64,000 bases of DNA from Gammaproteobacteria bacterium (GTDB taxonomy: Bacteria; Pseudomonadota; Gammaproteobacteria; Steroidobacterales; Steroidobacteraceae), in NCBI GenBank assembly GCA_016874235.1, contig VGUJ01000007.1, positions 1 to 64,000 on the forward strand, given 5' to 3'. Positions within the stretch are counted from its first letter, which is position 1. Each line of letters starts with the position of its first letter. The notes under the pieces are model-generated. The model did not search any database and was not told the DNA's origin. It saw only the letters and a list, made by a program, of their open reading frames with translations. The position numbers and the translations under genes are program-made. This document shows positions 17,461-26,216 of this stretch, piece by piece.

Positions 17461-17492
17461 CGAAATAGTAGGCGGTCGAGACTGCTATTTCG
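17461..17492. repeat. Inverted repeat before the AraC-type gene
   Basis: Arms CGAAATAGTAG (17461-17471) and CTGCTATTTCG (17482-17492) are complementary except at one position, around a 10-base centre. The repeat ends five bases before the ATG at 17455, in a locally AT-rich region. It could be an operator for autoregulation or an mRNA hairpin over the ribosome-binding site. Confidence 0.5.
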
Positions 17493-17589
17493 ATTAAGAA
17501 TTGGTAATTTAGTGCGCAATAAAATTGCATTTCCAGGTTTATGGTGGCCCCAAACAGGGCATTTCAGGGCGTTCGGATAAGATTGCGCC

Positions 17590-17901
17590 ATGACACAGGA
17601 CCCGACAGACGCTGCCAGCGGCTTCGACGCCGCGTTCACCGATGCGGTAAATCTCGGCAACCAAATTGCAGACCGCGACAAGGAAGCAGACCTCTGGGAT
17701 ATCGCTGACGGGTTGCTCGCCGGCGCCATTCAGTATTGGCTGTATTCGCGTCAGCCCTGCAAGGATCCGCGCTGTGTCGAATGTCTGCCGGTCAGCACGG
17801 CCGAGGGGCGCATGGCCGAGTTGCAGCGCCTCATCCGTCAGCTCTCTGAAGAGAGCGAATACTTCCACTCGCCGAACGATTCGAACGTCGGCAGAGCGTG
17901 A
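17590..17901 (+). CDS. Conserved-looking small protein of unknown function with Cys cluster
   Basis: A 103-residue soluble protein I do not recognise. The first half is acidic and helical (AFTDAVNLGNQIADRDKEADLWDIADGLLAGAIQYWLYSRQP), followed by a compact cysteine motif PCKDPRCVECLP (Cys-x4-Cys-x2-Cys) near residues 56-67, then a helix RMAELQRLIRQLSEESEYFHS. No signal peptide or membrane segment is present. The three close cysteines suggest a metal site, perhaps completed by another subunit. It diverges from the AraC-type gene and converges on the aminotransferase gene 16 bases away. Codon use looks like that of neighbours, so it appears to be a real gene. Confidence 0.7.
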   Translation: MTQDPTDAASGFDAAFTDAVNLGNQIADRDKEADLWDIADGLLAGAIQYWLYSRQPCKDPRCVECLPVSTAEGRMAELQRLIRQLSEESEYFHSPNDSNVGRA

Positions 17902-17917
17902 TCGGCGCGGGATCTGA

Positions 17918-19198
17918 TCAGCGACTCACGTCCTCGAGCGCCGCTTCAAGAATCGCCAGGCCCTCCGCAAGCTCGGCATCGGGGATGGTGAGCGGCATCA
18001 AGAAGCGGATGACGTTCGAATAGACCCCGCACGACAGCAACACCAGGCCGCGGCGTCCGGCTGCTTGCACGAGCGCTTTGGTGAGTTCGGCGTCCGGTGC
18101 GTCGTGTCGACCGTCCTTGATGAGTTCCATCGCGATCATTGCGCCGAGGCCGCGGACATCGCCGATACATGACCATCGAGTTTGCAGATCGGAGAGTCGG
18201 GCGCGCACCGCGGTGCCCACGCGTATGGCACGCACGCAGAGCTGTTCGGACTCAATGATTTCGAGGACGGCGAGTCCCGCGGCGCAGCCGAGGGGCGAGC
18301 CCGCGTAGGTGCCGCCGAGTCCCCCGGGAGGAGGCGAGTCCATGATGGCAGCTTTTCCCGTTACGGCAGAGAGGGGTACGCCACCGGCGAGGCTCTTGGC
18401 GAGTGTGACGAGATCGGGCTCAACGCCTGAGTGCTCGATGGCAAACATGCGTCCGGTTCGGGCAAAACCCGTCTGAATTTCATCGACGATGAATACGATG
18501 CCATGCGTATCACAGATCGATCGCAGCGCGCGCAAAAACTCCGGTGGCGCGATGTAGAACCCGCCTTCGCCTTGAACGGGCTCGACGATGATCGCTGCGA
18601 CTCGTGCAGGATCGATGTCGGACTTAAACAGTTGCTCGAGCGCTGCCAGCGACTGCGCCGTACTGATGCCGTGGTACTCGATGGGGAAGGGGGCGTGGTA
18701 CACCTCGGGCAGCATCGAACCGAAACCCGCTTTGTAGGGTTGGACCTTACCGGTGAGCGTCATGCAGGCGAGCGTCCTCCCGTGGAACGCGCCACCGAAC
18801 GCAATGACGGCCGAGCGCTGCGTGTGATGGCGAGCGATCTTGATGGCATTCTCGATCGCTTCCGCACCGGTCGTCAGAAAAATGGTTTTCTTAGATGAGC
18901 GACCGGGAACGAGATCATTCAGACGCTCGGCGAGCGCGACGTAGTTTTCGTAAGGTGTGACCTGAAAGCAGGCGTGGGAGAGTCGCGCCATTTGTGCGGT
19001 GACGGCGGCCTGTACTTTGGCATGGAGATGCCCGGTGTTGAGGACGGCGATGCCGCTTGCAAAGTCGATATAGCGCCGTCCCTCGACGTCCCAAATTTCG
19101 GCGTTGCTCGCACGATCAGCGTAGACCTGCAATGAGTTGCCGACTCCGCGCGGTATGGCGGCAGCGCGTCGACGGGAAAGATCGGCATTAGTCGGCAT
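17918..19198 (-). CDS. gabT: Class III aminotransferase, 4-aminobutyrate transaminase-like
   Basis: PLP-dependent class III aminotransferase, 426 residues, expected to convert 4-aminobutyrate and 2-oxoglutarate to succinate semialdehyde and glutamate. The PLP-phosphate region LTTGAEAIENAIKIAR is near residue 108, the cofactor Asp lies in IVDEIQTGFARTGRMFA near 240, and the lysine forming the Schiff base is in LVTLAKSLAGGVPLSAV near 269. Length and motifs match GabT best; ornithine or other omega-aminotransferases are alternatives. No succinate semialdehyde dehydrogenase gene is adjacent. The gene diverges from the ferredoxin-NADP reductase across 135 bases. Confidence 0.87.
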   Translation of the reverse strand: MPTNADLSRRRAAAIPRGVGNSLQVYADRASNAEIWDVEGRRYIDFASGIAVLNTGHLHAKVQAAVTAQMARLSHACFQVTPYENYVALAERLNDLVPGRSSKKTIFLTTGAEAIENAIKIARHHTQRSAVIAFGGAFHGRTLACMTLTGKVQPYKAGFGSMLPEVYHAPFPIEYHGISTAQSLAALEQLFKSDIDPARVAAIIVEPVQGEGGFYIAPPEFLRALRSICDTHGIVFIVDEIQTGFARTGRMFAIEHSGVEPDLVTLAKSLAGGVPLSAVTGKAAIMDSPPPGGLGGTYAGSPLGCAAGLAVLEIIESEQLCVRAIRVGTAVRARLSDLQTRWSCIGDVRGLGAMIAMELIKDGRHDAPDAELTKALVQAAGRRGLVLLSCGVYSNVIRFLMPLTIPDAELAEGLAILEAALEDVSR

Positions 19199-19276
19199 AG
19201 CGAGAGAGCTCCGGGCAGATGGGGCCGCTGCGACGTCGGCGCCGGTGACGTCGAGGTCGGCAGCGACGGCGTCCTC

Positions 19277-19285
19277 TGCTAGAAT
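19277..19285 (+). promoter_or_regulatory. Extended -10 promoter upstream of the ferredoxin-NADP reductase gene
   Basis: TGCTAGAAT is an extended -10 element about 50 bases before the GTG start; no convincing -35 is seen. A CGGAG ribosome-binding site lies nine bases before the GTG. Confidence 0.35.
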
Positions 19286-19333
19286 TTACCCGTTTTTTCG
19301 AGTCTTTTCCGATATACCAGACGGAGTATCCGC

Positions 19334-20365
19334 GTGTCCGAGGCCATTCAAACAGAAGTCGTCATCGTGGGCGCGGGGCCCTGCGGTCTCTTTCAAGTGT
19401 TCGAGCTGGGTCTGCTCGGCATGCGAGCTCACGTCCTCGACTCGCTCAAGGCGCCAGGGGGGCAGTGCACAGAGCTCTATCCGGACAAACCGATTTACGA
19501 CATCCCGGCGCTGCCGGTCTGTGGCGCGCAGGAGCTCGTCGATCGGCTGATACAGCAGATCAAGCCCTTCGATCCGGTGTTCCACCTCGGCCAGGAGGTC
19601 ATGGAGGTCAAGCCGCGCGATCGAAGATTCGACGTGGTCACCTCGGCGGGTACGCGCTTTGATGCCGGAGCGATCGTCATCGCCGCGGGTGTGGGTTCAT
19701 TTCAGCCACGCCGTTTGGGTGTCCCCGGTTGCGAGACGTTCGAGGGCCGCAGCATCCACTATCGCGTGAAGGGCGCCGACGACTATCGCAACCAGCGACT
19801 CGTGATCTTTGGTGGTGGCGACTCCGCGCTCGACTGGGTGATCGAATTTGCGGCCACGGCCCCCTCGGTCACACTGGTGCATCGCCGCAGCGATTTTCGT
19901 GCTGCACCTGCATCGGTTGCGCGGATGCGTGAGCTCGAGGCTGCGGGTCGTGCGCGCTTCATCGAGGGACTCGCCGAGTCGCTCATCATCGAGGGTGAGT
20001 CCATGACGGGCGTGCGTGTGAAAGCAGCCGATGGCACCTTGCACGAGTTACCCGCCGATCATGTGTTCGCATTTTTTGGTCTTCACCCGAAGCTCGGTCC
20101 GGTAGCGGAGTGGGGGATGGAGCTCGAGCGCAAGGCGCTCAAGGTCGACACGGAGAAATTTCAGACCAGTGTTCCCGGTATTTTTGCCGTCGGCGACATC
20201 AATACCTATCCCGGTAAGAAAAAACTGATTTTGTCCGGGTTTCATGAGGCGGCGTTGGCCGCTTTCGGCATCCAGAGTTGGCTGTATCCCGAGAAGAAGC
20301 AGTTTCTGCAGTACACCACCACGAGCCCTGTGATGCAGAAGCGTCTTGGGGTTGCCGGCTCGTGA
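19334..20365 (+). CDS. Ferredoxin--NADP reductase type 2 (thioredoxin reductase-like)
   Basis: FAD-dependent NAD(P)H oxidoreductase of 343 residues, transferring electrons between NADPH and ferredoxin or flavodoxin. The FAD motif VVIVGAGPCGLFQVFELG is at residues 9-26, followed by PGGQCTELYPDKPIYDIPA, characteristic of type 2 ferredoxin-NADP reductases; the NADPH motif is VIFGGGDSALDWVIEFA. The CxxC redox pair of thioredoxin reductase is absent. The C-terminal GIFAVGDINTYPGKKKLILSGFHEAALAAF is the FAD-binding GD motif. Start is GTG with a CGGAG site. The stop overlaps the GTG of the thioesterase gene by four bases. Confidence 0.93.
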   Translation: MSEAIQTEVVIVGAGPCGLFQVFELGLLGMRAHVLDSLKAPGGQCTELYPDKPIYDIPALPVCGAQELVDRLIQQIKPFDPVFHLGQEVMEVKPRDRRFDVVTSAGTRFDAGAIVIAAGVGSFQPRRLGVPGCETFEGRSIHYRVKGADDYRNQRLVIFGGGDSALDWVIEFAATAPSVTLVHRRSDFRAAPASVARMRELEAAGRARFIEGLAESLIIEGESMTGVRVKAADGTLHELPADHVFAFFGLHPKLGPVAEWGMELERKALKVDTEKFQTSVPGIFAVGDINTYPGKKKLILSGFHEAALAAFGIQSWLYPEKKQFLQYTTTSPVMQKRLGVAGS

Positions 20366-21222
20366 ACGTTCGCGTCGCCGATTTACTGCGACAGTTCGAG
20401 CTCGAGCGACTCGAGGTCAATCTCTTTCGCGGCGAGAGTCGTGATATCGGCAGCCCTCAGGTCTACGGTGGGCAGGTACTAGGACAAGCGCTCATGGCGG
20501 CGTACCAGACCATCGATAATCTCGAAGTGCACTCCTTGCACGCCTACTTTTTGCGTCGCGGGGACTTCAATCGCCCCATCGTGTATCAGGTCGATCGCAG
20601 CCGAGATGGACAGTCTTTTTCCTCACGTCGGGTCATCGCCGTTCAAAACGGCGAACAGATCTTCACCTGCGCGGCGTCGTTCCAGCGTCGCGAGCCCGGT
20701 CTCGATCATCAATCGACCATGCCCACAGTCCCTGCGCCCGAGACGCTACCCGACTGGAGCCGCCCGACGCCCGAGGTCGAGGCGAAGCTTCCTGAGATGT
20801 TGCGCCGCTTTCTGATTCGGGAGCGCCCGGTCGAGATGCGTCCCGTCGAGCCCATCGACTTTTTGAGGCGTGCGGCGAGCCCTCCGTGCGAGCGGGTCTG
20901 GTTTCGAATCGCTGAGCCGCTCCCGGATGACGATCGACTGCACCGATGCCTTCTGGCCTACATGTCGGATTTCAATTTATTGACGGCGGCGACGCGGCCT
21001 CATCACGGCAAGTTTGCAATCGGCGAGATGGTGATGGCGAGTATCGACCACGGGCTGTGGTTCCATCGCGCGTTTCGGGCAGACGAGTGGTTGCTCTACG
21101 ACGTAGAGAGCCCGAGTGCCTCGGGAGGGCGCGGCTTCGCGCGCGGCAGCATCTACAGTCGTGACGGCCGACTGGTGGCCAGTGCTGCGCAAGAAGGTTT
21201 GATGCGGGTACGGTACTCGTAA
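20362..21222 (+). CDS. tesB: Acyl-CoA thioesterase II (TesB-like)
   Basis: Double hot-dog acyl-CoA thioesterase hydrolysing medium and long-chain acyl-CoAs, 286 residues. The GTG start overlaps the previous stop (GTGA); the longer ORF in the track begins inside the reductase gene. N-terminal repeat: VYGGQVLGQALMAAYQTI and LHAYFLRRGDF; C-terminal repeat: AYMSDFNLLTAATRPH with the catalytic Asp, and SIDHGLWFHRAFRADEWLLY. The order and length match E. coli TesB. Coupling to a ferredoxin-NADP reductase is unexplained functionally. Confidence 0.93.
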   Translation: MNVRVADLLRQFELERLEVNLFRGESRDIGSPQVYGGQVLGQALMAAYQTIDNLEVHSLHAYFLRRGDFNRPIVYQVDRSRDGQSFSSRRVIAVQNGEQIFTCAASFQRREPGLDHQSTMPTVPAPETLPDWSRPTPEVEAKLPEMLRRFLIRERPVEMRPVEPIDFLRRAASPPCERVWFRIAEPLPDDDRLHRCLLAYMSDFNLLTAATRPHHGKFAIGEMVMASIDHGLWFHRAFRADEWLLYDVESPSASGGRGFARGSIYSRDGRLVASAAQEGLMRVRYS

Positions 21223-21241
21223 AAAATCGGACCTTCGGTAG

Positions 21242-21640
21242 ATGGCATTCACGATGGCACGACTCCTGATCGCGATCTTGGTGGCGGTTTCGCCCGGGTG
21301 GGCGACGGCTGACGTCTCCCAGACATCTGATTACAAGCGCGGGCGGCTGCTCTACATCCAGTGCAGGGCTTGCCACGACCTGCAACCGAGTCCGGTGGAG
21401 AAGGTTGGCCCAAACCTCGCGGGCATCATGGGTCAGCGCGCAGGGCAGGTGCAGGGCTTCACCTACTCGGCAGCGCTGTCCTCTTCAAAGATTGTTTGGG
21501 ATCGGGCGACGCTCGATCGCTGGCTCGAAAAACCGGGGGCGGTCGTCCCCGGGAATGTCATGGCCTTTGCGGGTATTCCCGACGCTGCCGATCGTGCAGC
21601 GCTCATTCAGTACATCGAAATCGAGAGCGCACGACGCTGA
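21242..21640 (+). CDS. Class I c-type cytochrome
   Basis: Small periplasmic monohaem cytochrome c, 132 residues. A signal peptide covers about residues 1-25 (hydrophobic core LLIAILVAVSPGW, likely cleavage after ATA). The haem motif CRACH is near residue 40, KVGPNLAGIMGQRAG follows, and the axial Met is in GNVMAFAGI near residue 108. This pattern matches mitochondrial-type or c2-like soluble cytochromes used as electron carriers; c2-like proteins serve photosynthetic electron transfer in purple bacteria, which is only a possibility here. Two in-frame ATGs (21242, 21254) are available. It converges on the VOC gene. Confidence 0.9.
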   Translation: MAFTMARLLIAILVAVSPGWATADVSQTSDYKRGRLLYIQCRACHDLQPSPVEKVGPNLAGIMGQRAGQVQGFTYSAALSSSKIVWDRATLDRWLEKPGAVVPGNVMAFAGIPDAADRAALIQYIEIESARR

Positions 21641-21670
21641 GTGACTCGATGTCTGACGAGGCGGGTGCTC

Positions 21671-22693
21671 TCAAGCTTGCAATAGCATCCAGTGATAACC
21701 ATCCGGCGCGAAGAAAGTGAAGCTTCGTCGGCCGAATTCGTCGTGTTGGACGGGTGTGATTTCCGACGCGCCGCTGGCGCCGACTTTTTTCCACATGGCG
21801 TCGATGTCATCGACGCGCCAACAGTAGAGGCTGTAGCCGAGACAGCCGGCGCGTGAATGATCGAGCTTGTGCTCGATCTTCGCCGAGGCTGCAAAGCGGA
21901 CACACTTGAGTTTGCCGGAGCGACGCTCGTGAAGAGCAGGCTTGGAGGCGGGGTCATCGAAGTCGATCATGTGAAAGCCTTCGCCCGGTTCGAGTCCGAA
22001 AATGCGGCGAGAGCCCGTGGCGTTCTCGTAAGGCGTCCTCTCATCGAGCATGCGCTTGAGGCCGAGAACATCGTCATAGAAATCGAAGATCTTCGGATTG
22101 TCGTTCGCGATCATGAGTCCGAAGTGGGTATGCTGACTGGTGCGAAGCAGACTCGAGGCGTCGATCTGTCCGTATCGTGGGCTTTCGTAGCCGAATCGCT
22201 CGAAGAACACCTGCCGATAATGAGGTTGCAGTAGAACCATTTCGCGCACACCCACCACAGGGTCGCGAAAAGGTTGAGCAGCGCCCGTGCCGCTCACTTC
22301 GCCGATGACGGCGAGCAGGGGCTCGATGAGGGCGAGGGGCTGACCCGCCTGACGGGCCCGTTCCGCGTGGTTCAAAATATTGAATGCACTCGAGGTCACA
22401 CGAACGCCCCATCGCGATCCCACGCAGCGCAGGTGATCGCTGAGACCGAGACCGTCGTTGATGGGGCGATCCCATTGCATGAGCCTCACCAGCCCATGGT
22501 CAGACTGCTGATGCGAAAGGCGCAGCGATCGAACGGCTGAATCGACACCGTAGAGCGCACGAGCACTCGCGGCGTCGAGTGCACCCGACTCGGCGGGGTG
22601 GCAGCCATAGGCGGCGAAATCGGCGGCCGCGATGTGGAGGTCGGGTACGCCGACACACACTTCATGCAAGCCGCCGACGCAGCGACCGCTCAT
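21671..22693 (-). CDS. VOC-family protein with two glyoxalase-like domains
   Basis: Protein of 340 residues in the vicinal oxygen chelate (glyoxalase/dioxygenase) superfamily. The N-terminal module (about residues 5-130) begins GLHEVCVGVPDLHIAAADFAAYG, and the C-terminal module (about 185-340) contains HFGLMIANDNPKIFDFYDDVLGL and ends GRRSFTFFAPDGYHWMLLQ. Such proteins use one metal bound by His and Glu, for isomerisation, dioxygenation or thiol chemistry; the substrate is unknown. It is the last gene of the lipid-modification operon, its start overlapping the preceding FAD-linked oxidase stop by four bases. Confidence 0.85.
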   Translation of the reverse strand: MSGRCVGGLHEVCVGVPDLHIAAADFAAYGCHPAESGALDAASARALYGVDSAVRSLRLSHQQSDHGLVRLMQWDRPINDGLGLSDHLRCVGSRWGVRVTSSAFNILNHAERARQAGQPLALIEPLLAVIGEVSGTGAAQPFRDPVVGVREMVLLQPHYRQVFFERFGYESPRYGQIDASSLLRTSQHTHFGLMIANDNPKIFDFYDDVLGLKRMLDERTPYENATGSRRIFGLEPGEGFHMIDFDDPASKPALHERRSGKLKCVRFAASAKIEHKLDHSRAGCLGYSLYCWRVDDIDAMWKKVGASGASEITPVQHDEFGRRSFTFFAPDGYHWMLLQA

Positions 22694-24150
22694 CTCGAGA
22701 GGCTCGCGATGCGCAGTACTTTGCCCGGGTTCATGATCCCGTTTGGATCGAACGTTCGTTTGATGGCCCGCATGAGCTCAAGTTCGAGCGGCGATGCATA
22801 GCGCTCGAGTTCCTCGACTTTATGTCGGCCGATCCCGTGCTCGGCGCTGAAGCTGCCACCGAGTTCGTGTACGCGATCATGGATGACGCGACGGATCTCA
22901 TTTTGGCGGGAAACCAAGGCGCCCGCTGCCGCGTTCGGTGACTGAACTGGGTTCGCCGTTTGATTGATATTGAAATGCAAGTTGCCGTCGCCGACATGTC
23001 CGTAGCAGACCAAATATCCCTCCGGAATTTCGTCGCGTATCCAGTCACCCGCGCTCGCGATGAAGGCTGCGAGTCGATCGAGCGGCAAGGAGATATCGTG
23101 CTTGAGGCTGGGCCCGTCGCGGCGCTGAGCTTCGGGAATGTGTTCGCGTATAAACCAAAAGTCCTGTCGCTCTCGCTCACTTTGGGCAAGGGTTGCGTTC
23201 GTGACGAGTCCGGCCTCGAGTGCCGCCGCCAGCGCCGCTTCGAGGCGTTCGCCGAGCGGCTCGTTTGGCAAGGCGCTCGTGATCTCGCAGAGCACGTACC
23301 ACGGTGAGGTGCCGTCGAGCGGTACTCGACTACCCGGCAGATGTCGGACCACCAGATCGATCGCGATATCCGGGATGAGTTCGAAGGACGAAACGAGATC
23401 GCCGCAGTGCGTCCGAAGTTCATTGAGCAACGAGACCGCCGAAGCGGAGGTCGGCACCGCCACGAAAGCGGTGGCGACGCTGCGCGGTGCCGGAAAAAGC
23501 TTGAGGCTCGCGGCGGTGATCACGCCGAGCGTACCTTCAGCGCCGATGAAGAGGTGGCGCAGGTCGTAGCCCGTGTTGTCTTTGCGCAAGGCTTGAAGCG
23601 TCGAGAGAACGCGACCGTCGGCGAGGACCACTTCGAGACCAAGAACGAGATCGCGGGTCATACCGTAGCGCACCACATTCACGCCGCCGGCATTGGTGGA
23701 GAGGTTGCCGCCGATCTGGCAACTGCCTTCGGCGCCGAGACTGAGCGGAAAGAAGCGTCCGACGTCCGCGGCCGCCCGTTGCACGTCCGCCAGAATGCAG
23801 CCGGCTTCCACGATCATCGAATCGTTGACCGGGTTCATTTCGCGGAGGGTGTTCATCCGACGCAGTGAGAGTACGAGCTGCGTACCCGAGTCATCGGGCG
23901 CCGTACCGCCGCAGTAGCTGGTATTGCCTCCCTGCGGGATCACGCCGATACGCAGCGCGTTACAGAAGGCGAGCAGCTTCGACACCTCTGCGGTGCTTCG
24001 TGGCAAAGCAAGAGCGAGCGCCTTGCCTTGGTACAGTTTGCGGTGATCGACGTTGACGGCGGCGAGTTGAGAGGCGTCGATGACGATTACCGAGCTGCCG
24101 AACTGAGCAATGAGCTGCTGCAGTGGCGAGCCTGCTCCCCCTGGCATCAT
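22690..24150 (-). CDS. FAD-linked oxidase, D-2-hydroxyacid dehydrogenase type
   Basis: Flavoprotein of the FAD_binding_4/FAD-oxidase_C family, 486 residues, oxidising a D-2-hydroxyacid (D-lactate, glycolate or D-2-hydroxyglutarate type). The FAD-binding PP-loop region IPQGGNTSYCGG is near residue 73, QIGGNLSTNAGGVNVVRYG near 140, the substrate/metal HVGDGNLHFN near 385, and the C-terminal FSAEHGIGRHKVEELERY and FDPNGIMNPGK are canonical. The start at 24150 overlaps the cyclopropane synthase stop by ATGA; the 704-residue ORF in the track extends back through that gene. In this operon its job could be oxidising a hydroxy-fatty acid, but that is inference. Confidence 0.9.
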   Translation of the reverse strand: MMPGGAGSPLQQLIAQFGSSVIVIDASQLAAVNVDHRKLYQGKALALALPRSTAEVSKLLAFCNALRIGVIPQGGNTSYCGGTAPDDSGTQLVLSLRRMNTLREMNPVNDSMIVEAGCILADVQRAAADVGRFFPLSLGAEGSCQIGGNLSTNAGGVNVVRYGMTRDLVLGLEVVLADGRVLSTLQALRKDNTGYDLRHLFIGAEGTLGVITAASLKLFPAPRSVATAFVAVPTSASAVSLLNELRTHCGDLVSSFELIPDIAIDLVVRHLPGSRVPLDGTSPWYVLCEITSALPNEPLGERLEAALAAALEAGLVTNATLAQSERERQDFWFIREHIPEAQRRDGPSLKHDISLPLDRLAAFIASAGDWIRDEIPEGYLVCYGHVGDGNLHFNINQTANPVQSPNAAAGALVSRQNEIRRVIHDRVHELGGSFSAEHGIGRHKVEELERYASPLELELMRAIKRTFDPNGIMNPGKVLRIASLSR

Positions 24151-25442
24151 CGGGCGTAAGCCACCGGCGGTAGCCGACAGTCGGGCTTGGTGAGCAACAA
24201 CTGCACGTCGCCCAATTGCCGCTCGGTGTAGCCGCCTTCGCAGTAGCAGAGATAGAACTCCCAGAGTCGCACGAAGGAGTCCGGGTAGCCGAGTGCGCGC
24301 ACCTTCGGCAGATGCTCGAAGAAATTCCGTCGCCATTCGCGCAGAGTGCGTGCGTAATGCGGGCCGATATCCTCGAGGTTGAAGATCTTGAGGTCCGTCG
24401 CGCGGGTCAGCGAGCGGCTGATCGCTTCGACACTCGGAATGAAGCTGCCCGGGAAAATGAATCGCTGGATGTAATCGACGGATTTTCTCGCTTGTTCGTA
24501 AAACTGATCCTGGATCGTGATCGCCTGCAGGAGCATCGCGCCGTTTGGGGCGAGCAGGGAGGAGCACTTGGCAAGATAGGTATCGAGATAGTTGGCGCCG
24601 ACGGCTTCGATCATCTCGATGGAGATGGCCTTGTCGTATCGACCTTTGAGGTCTCGATAGTCTTCGAGCAAGAGCGTGATGCGGCTTTCGAGTCCGGCGC
24701 GTGCGATTTTTTCTTTGGCGTAATCGTGCTGCTCGCGCGAGATGGTGGTCGTCGTGACATGGCAGCCGTACTTCGAGGCTGCATGGATCGCGAGGCCGCC
24801 CCATCCCGTACCGATTTCGACGACGCGATCGTCGGGTTTGAGTTGTAGCTTGCGGCAGATGGCTTCGAACTTGGCGATCGAGGCTTCTTCGAGTGTCGTC
24901 TGCTCGCTCTGAAAAATACCGCAGGAATACGCCATCGTCGGGTCGAGCATGAGCTCGTACAGGGCATTACCGAGATCGTAGTGTGCCGAGATGTTCCGGG
25001 CGCTACCGGCTGTGCTGTTGCGATTGAGAAAATGAAACGCCTTGAGTACGGGTCGGCTGACGAGTGCCCAGCGGCTGTCCAGCCCGTTCATGACGTCCCG
25101 ATTCGCAACGAAGATCCGTACGAGTCCGGTGAGATCGTCGCAGCGCCAGAGGCCACGGATATAAGCCTCTCCCGCTCCGACGGTTCCGCCGAGGGCGGTA
25201 TCGGCGTAAAGCTGCGGGTGGTCGATCTGCAGTGTCACCGAGAGATCGAGGCGCGAGGTACGCGAGCCGAATCGATGGCGTGATCCGTCCCATTCGACGA
25301 TGTTGAGTTCGCCGTCGCGCAAGCCCGCGAATTGGCCGAGCAAGAGACGTCGGCCGAAGGCTGCGAGTGCGGAGGGTCGATCTGCCGCTCCGAGGTTGGG
25401 AAGGCTCGGAATGATGCTGGGTTTCCGGGTCCGTTCGTTCAT
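24147..25442 (-). CDS. cfa: Cyclopropane-fatty-acyl-phospholipid synthase family methyltransferase
   Basis: SAM-dependent methyltransferase of 431 residues that adds a methylene (or methyl) across a double bond of phospholipid acyl chains at the membrane surface. Visible motifs: substrate-side AHYDLGNALYELMLDPTMAYSCGIF near residue 150, SAM motif VVEIGTGWGGLAIHAA near 204, and FIQRFIFPGSFIPS-type region near 320. The N-terminal 120 residues form the usual lipid-binding domain. It lies between DUF1365 and the FAD-linked oxidase, within an operon whose first gene is a desaturase that would make the needed double bond. Relatives make furan or 10-methyl fatty acids, so the exact product is open. 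Confidence 0.92.
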   Translation of the reverse strand: MNERTRKPSIIPSLPNLGAADRPSALAAFGRRLLLGQFAGLRDGELNIVEWDGSRHRFGSRTSRLDLSVTLQIDHPQLYADTALGGTVGAGEAYIRGLWRCDDLTGLVRIFVANRDVMNGLDSRWALVSRPVLKAFHFLNRNSTAGSARNISAHYDLGNALYELMLDPTMAYSCGIFQSEQTTLEEASIAKFEAICRKLQLKPDDRVVEIGTGWGGLAIHAASKYGCHVTTTTISREQHDYAKEKIARAGLESRITLLLEDYRDLKGRYDKAISIEMIEAVGANYLDTYLAKCSSLLAPNGAMLLQAITIQDQFYEQARKSVDYIQRFIFPGSFIPSVEAISRSLTRATDLKIFNLEDIGPHYARTLREWRRNFFEHLPKVRALGYPDSFVRLWEFYLCYCEGGYTERQLGDVQLLLTKPDCRLPPVAYAR

Positions 25443-25451
25443 GCGTACGAC

Positions 25452-26216
25452 TCAGCTCGAGATTTTGTCCGGATGAGTGAAGAACGGCGTGCGCTTGATC
25501 AGCAGCACGAGTGCTTGCCAGTAGATGAGCGCGTTCACTTTGAAGGTGATGAGCGGAAACGCGGCGAGCGCCCGCGCCAGCGAGAGGCCGGTGATCGGCT
25601 CGCGTCGCAGCGTCAGGGTCGCATCGAACTGCGATTGTCCGTCCTTCCAATTTTCCATATGCACCGACAGTGTGTCGCCCGGCTCGCTAAAGCGCCAGTC
25701 GTACCGCATATCCATGGGCAGGAATGGTGAAACGTGGAACTGTTTGTCGAACTGCCAGCGCAGCACCTGAGCCCCGACCCGTTCAGCCTGCTCGACGGAG
25801 AGCACGTAGGCATGACGCTCGTCCCAAGGTGTGTTGGTGATCTCGGCGACTACGGTTTCGAGACGGGTTCCGGTCGGGTCAAAGACGTAATAAAAGCTCA
25901 CCGGGTTGAAGTTGTAGCCAAATTGCCGGATGTGAGTGAGCAGTCGGATCGGACCCTGCGGCCGGCGGCCGGTCTCAAGCTCAATGCGGTCGCGTACGGC
26001 CGTATCGAGGGGGGTGTCCGGGTCGCCAAAAAAATCGGCACGGCGGAATCTCGCGAGCGCCGGTCGTTTCAAGGACCAAAACCAACGACCCGAAAAAATC
26101 GTCTCGAGCTCCGATAGATCGAGGTAGGTGAGGTAGATCCGATATCGAAAGTCGTTACGCCGCGGACCGAAGCGGCGATGACGAATGTGCCCGGTGTAGA
26201 GGGCGCTCGCCGTCAT
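25452..26216 (-). CDS. DUF1365 protein
   Basis: Member of DUF1365, 254 residues, of unknown biochemical role. Typical features are YTGHIRHRRFGPRRNDFRYRIYLTYLDLSEL at the N-terminus, LLTHIRQFGYNFNPVSFYYVFD near residue 95, and PWDERHAYVLS near 135. A final hydrophobic stretch (about residues 215-245) may attach it to the membrane. The family is almost always found beside a FAD-dependent amine-oxidase-like protein and a cyclopropane synthase homologue, as here, so it probably acts on the same lipid. Its start overlaps the stop of the FAD gene by four bases. Confidence 0.9.
   Translation of the reverse strand: MTASALYTGHIRHRRFGPRRNDFRYRIYLTYLDLSELETIFSGRWFWSLKRPALARFRRADFFGDPDTPLDTAVRDRIELETGRRPQGPIRLLTHIRQFGYNFNPVSFYYVFDPTGTRLETVVAEITNTPWDERHAYVLSVEQAERVGAQVLRWQFDKQFHVSPFLPMDMRYDWRFSEPGDTLSVHMENWKDGQSQFDATLTLRREPITGLSLARALAAFPLITFKVNALIYWQALVLLIKRTPFFTHPDKISS

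Noticed and set aside
22690-24804. 704-residue ORF on the minus strand
   Set aside because: Only the part from 24150 matches the FAD-linked oxidase; the upstream part reads through the cyclopropane synthase gene in another frame.
22690-25442. TmsA/TmsB (10-methyl fatty acid) pair
   Set aside because: A FAD oxidase next to a Cfa-like methyltransferase recalls this system, but the FAD protein has the C-terminal motifs of D-2-hydroxyacid dehydrogenases rather than those of the TmsA/DHCR24 type.
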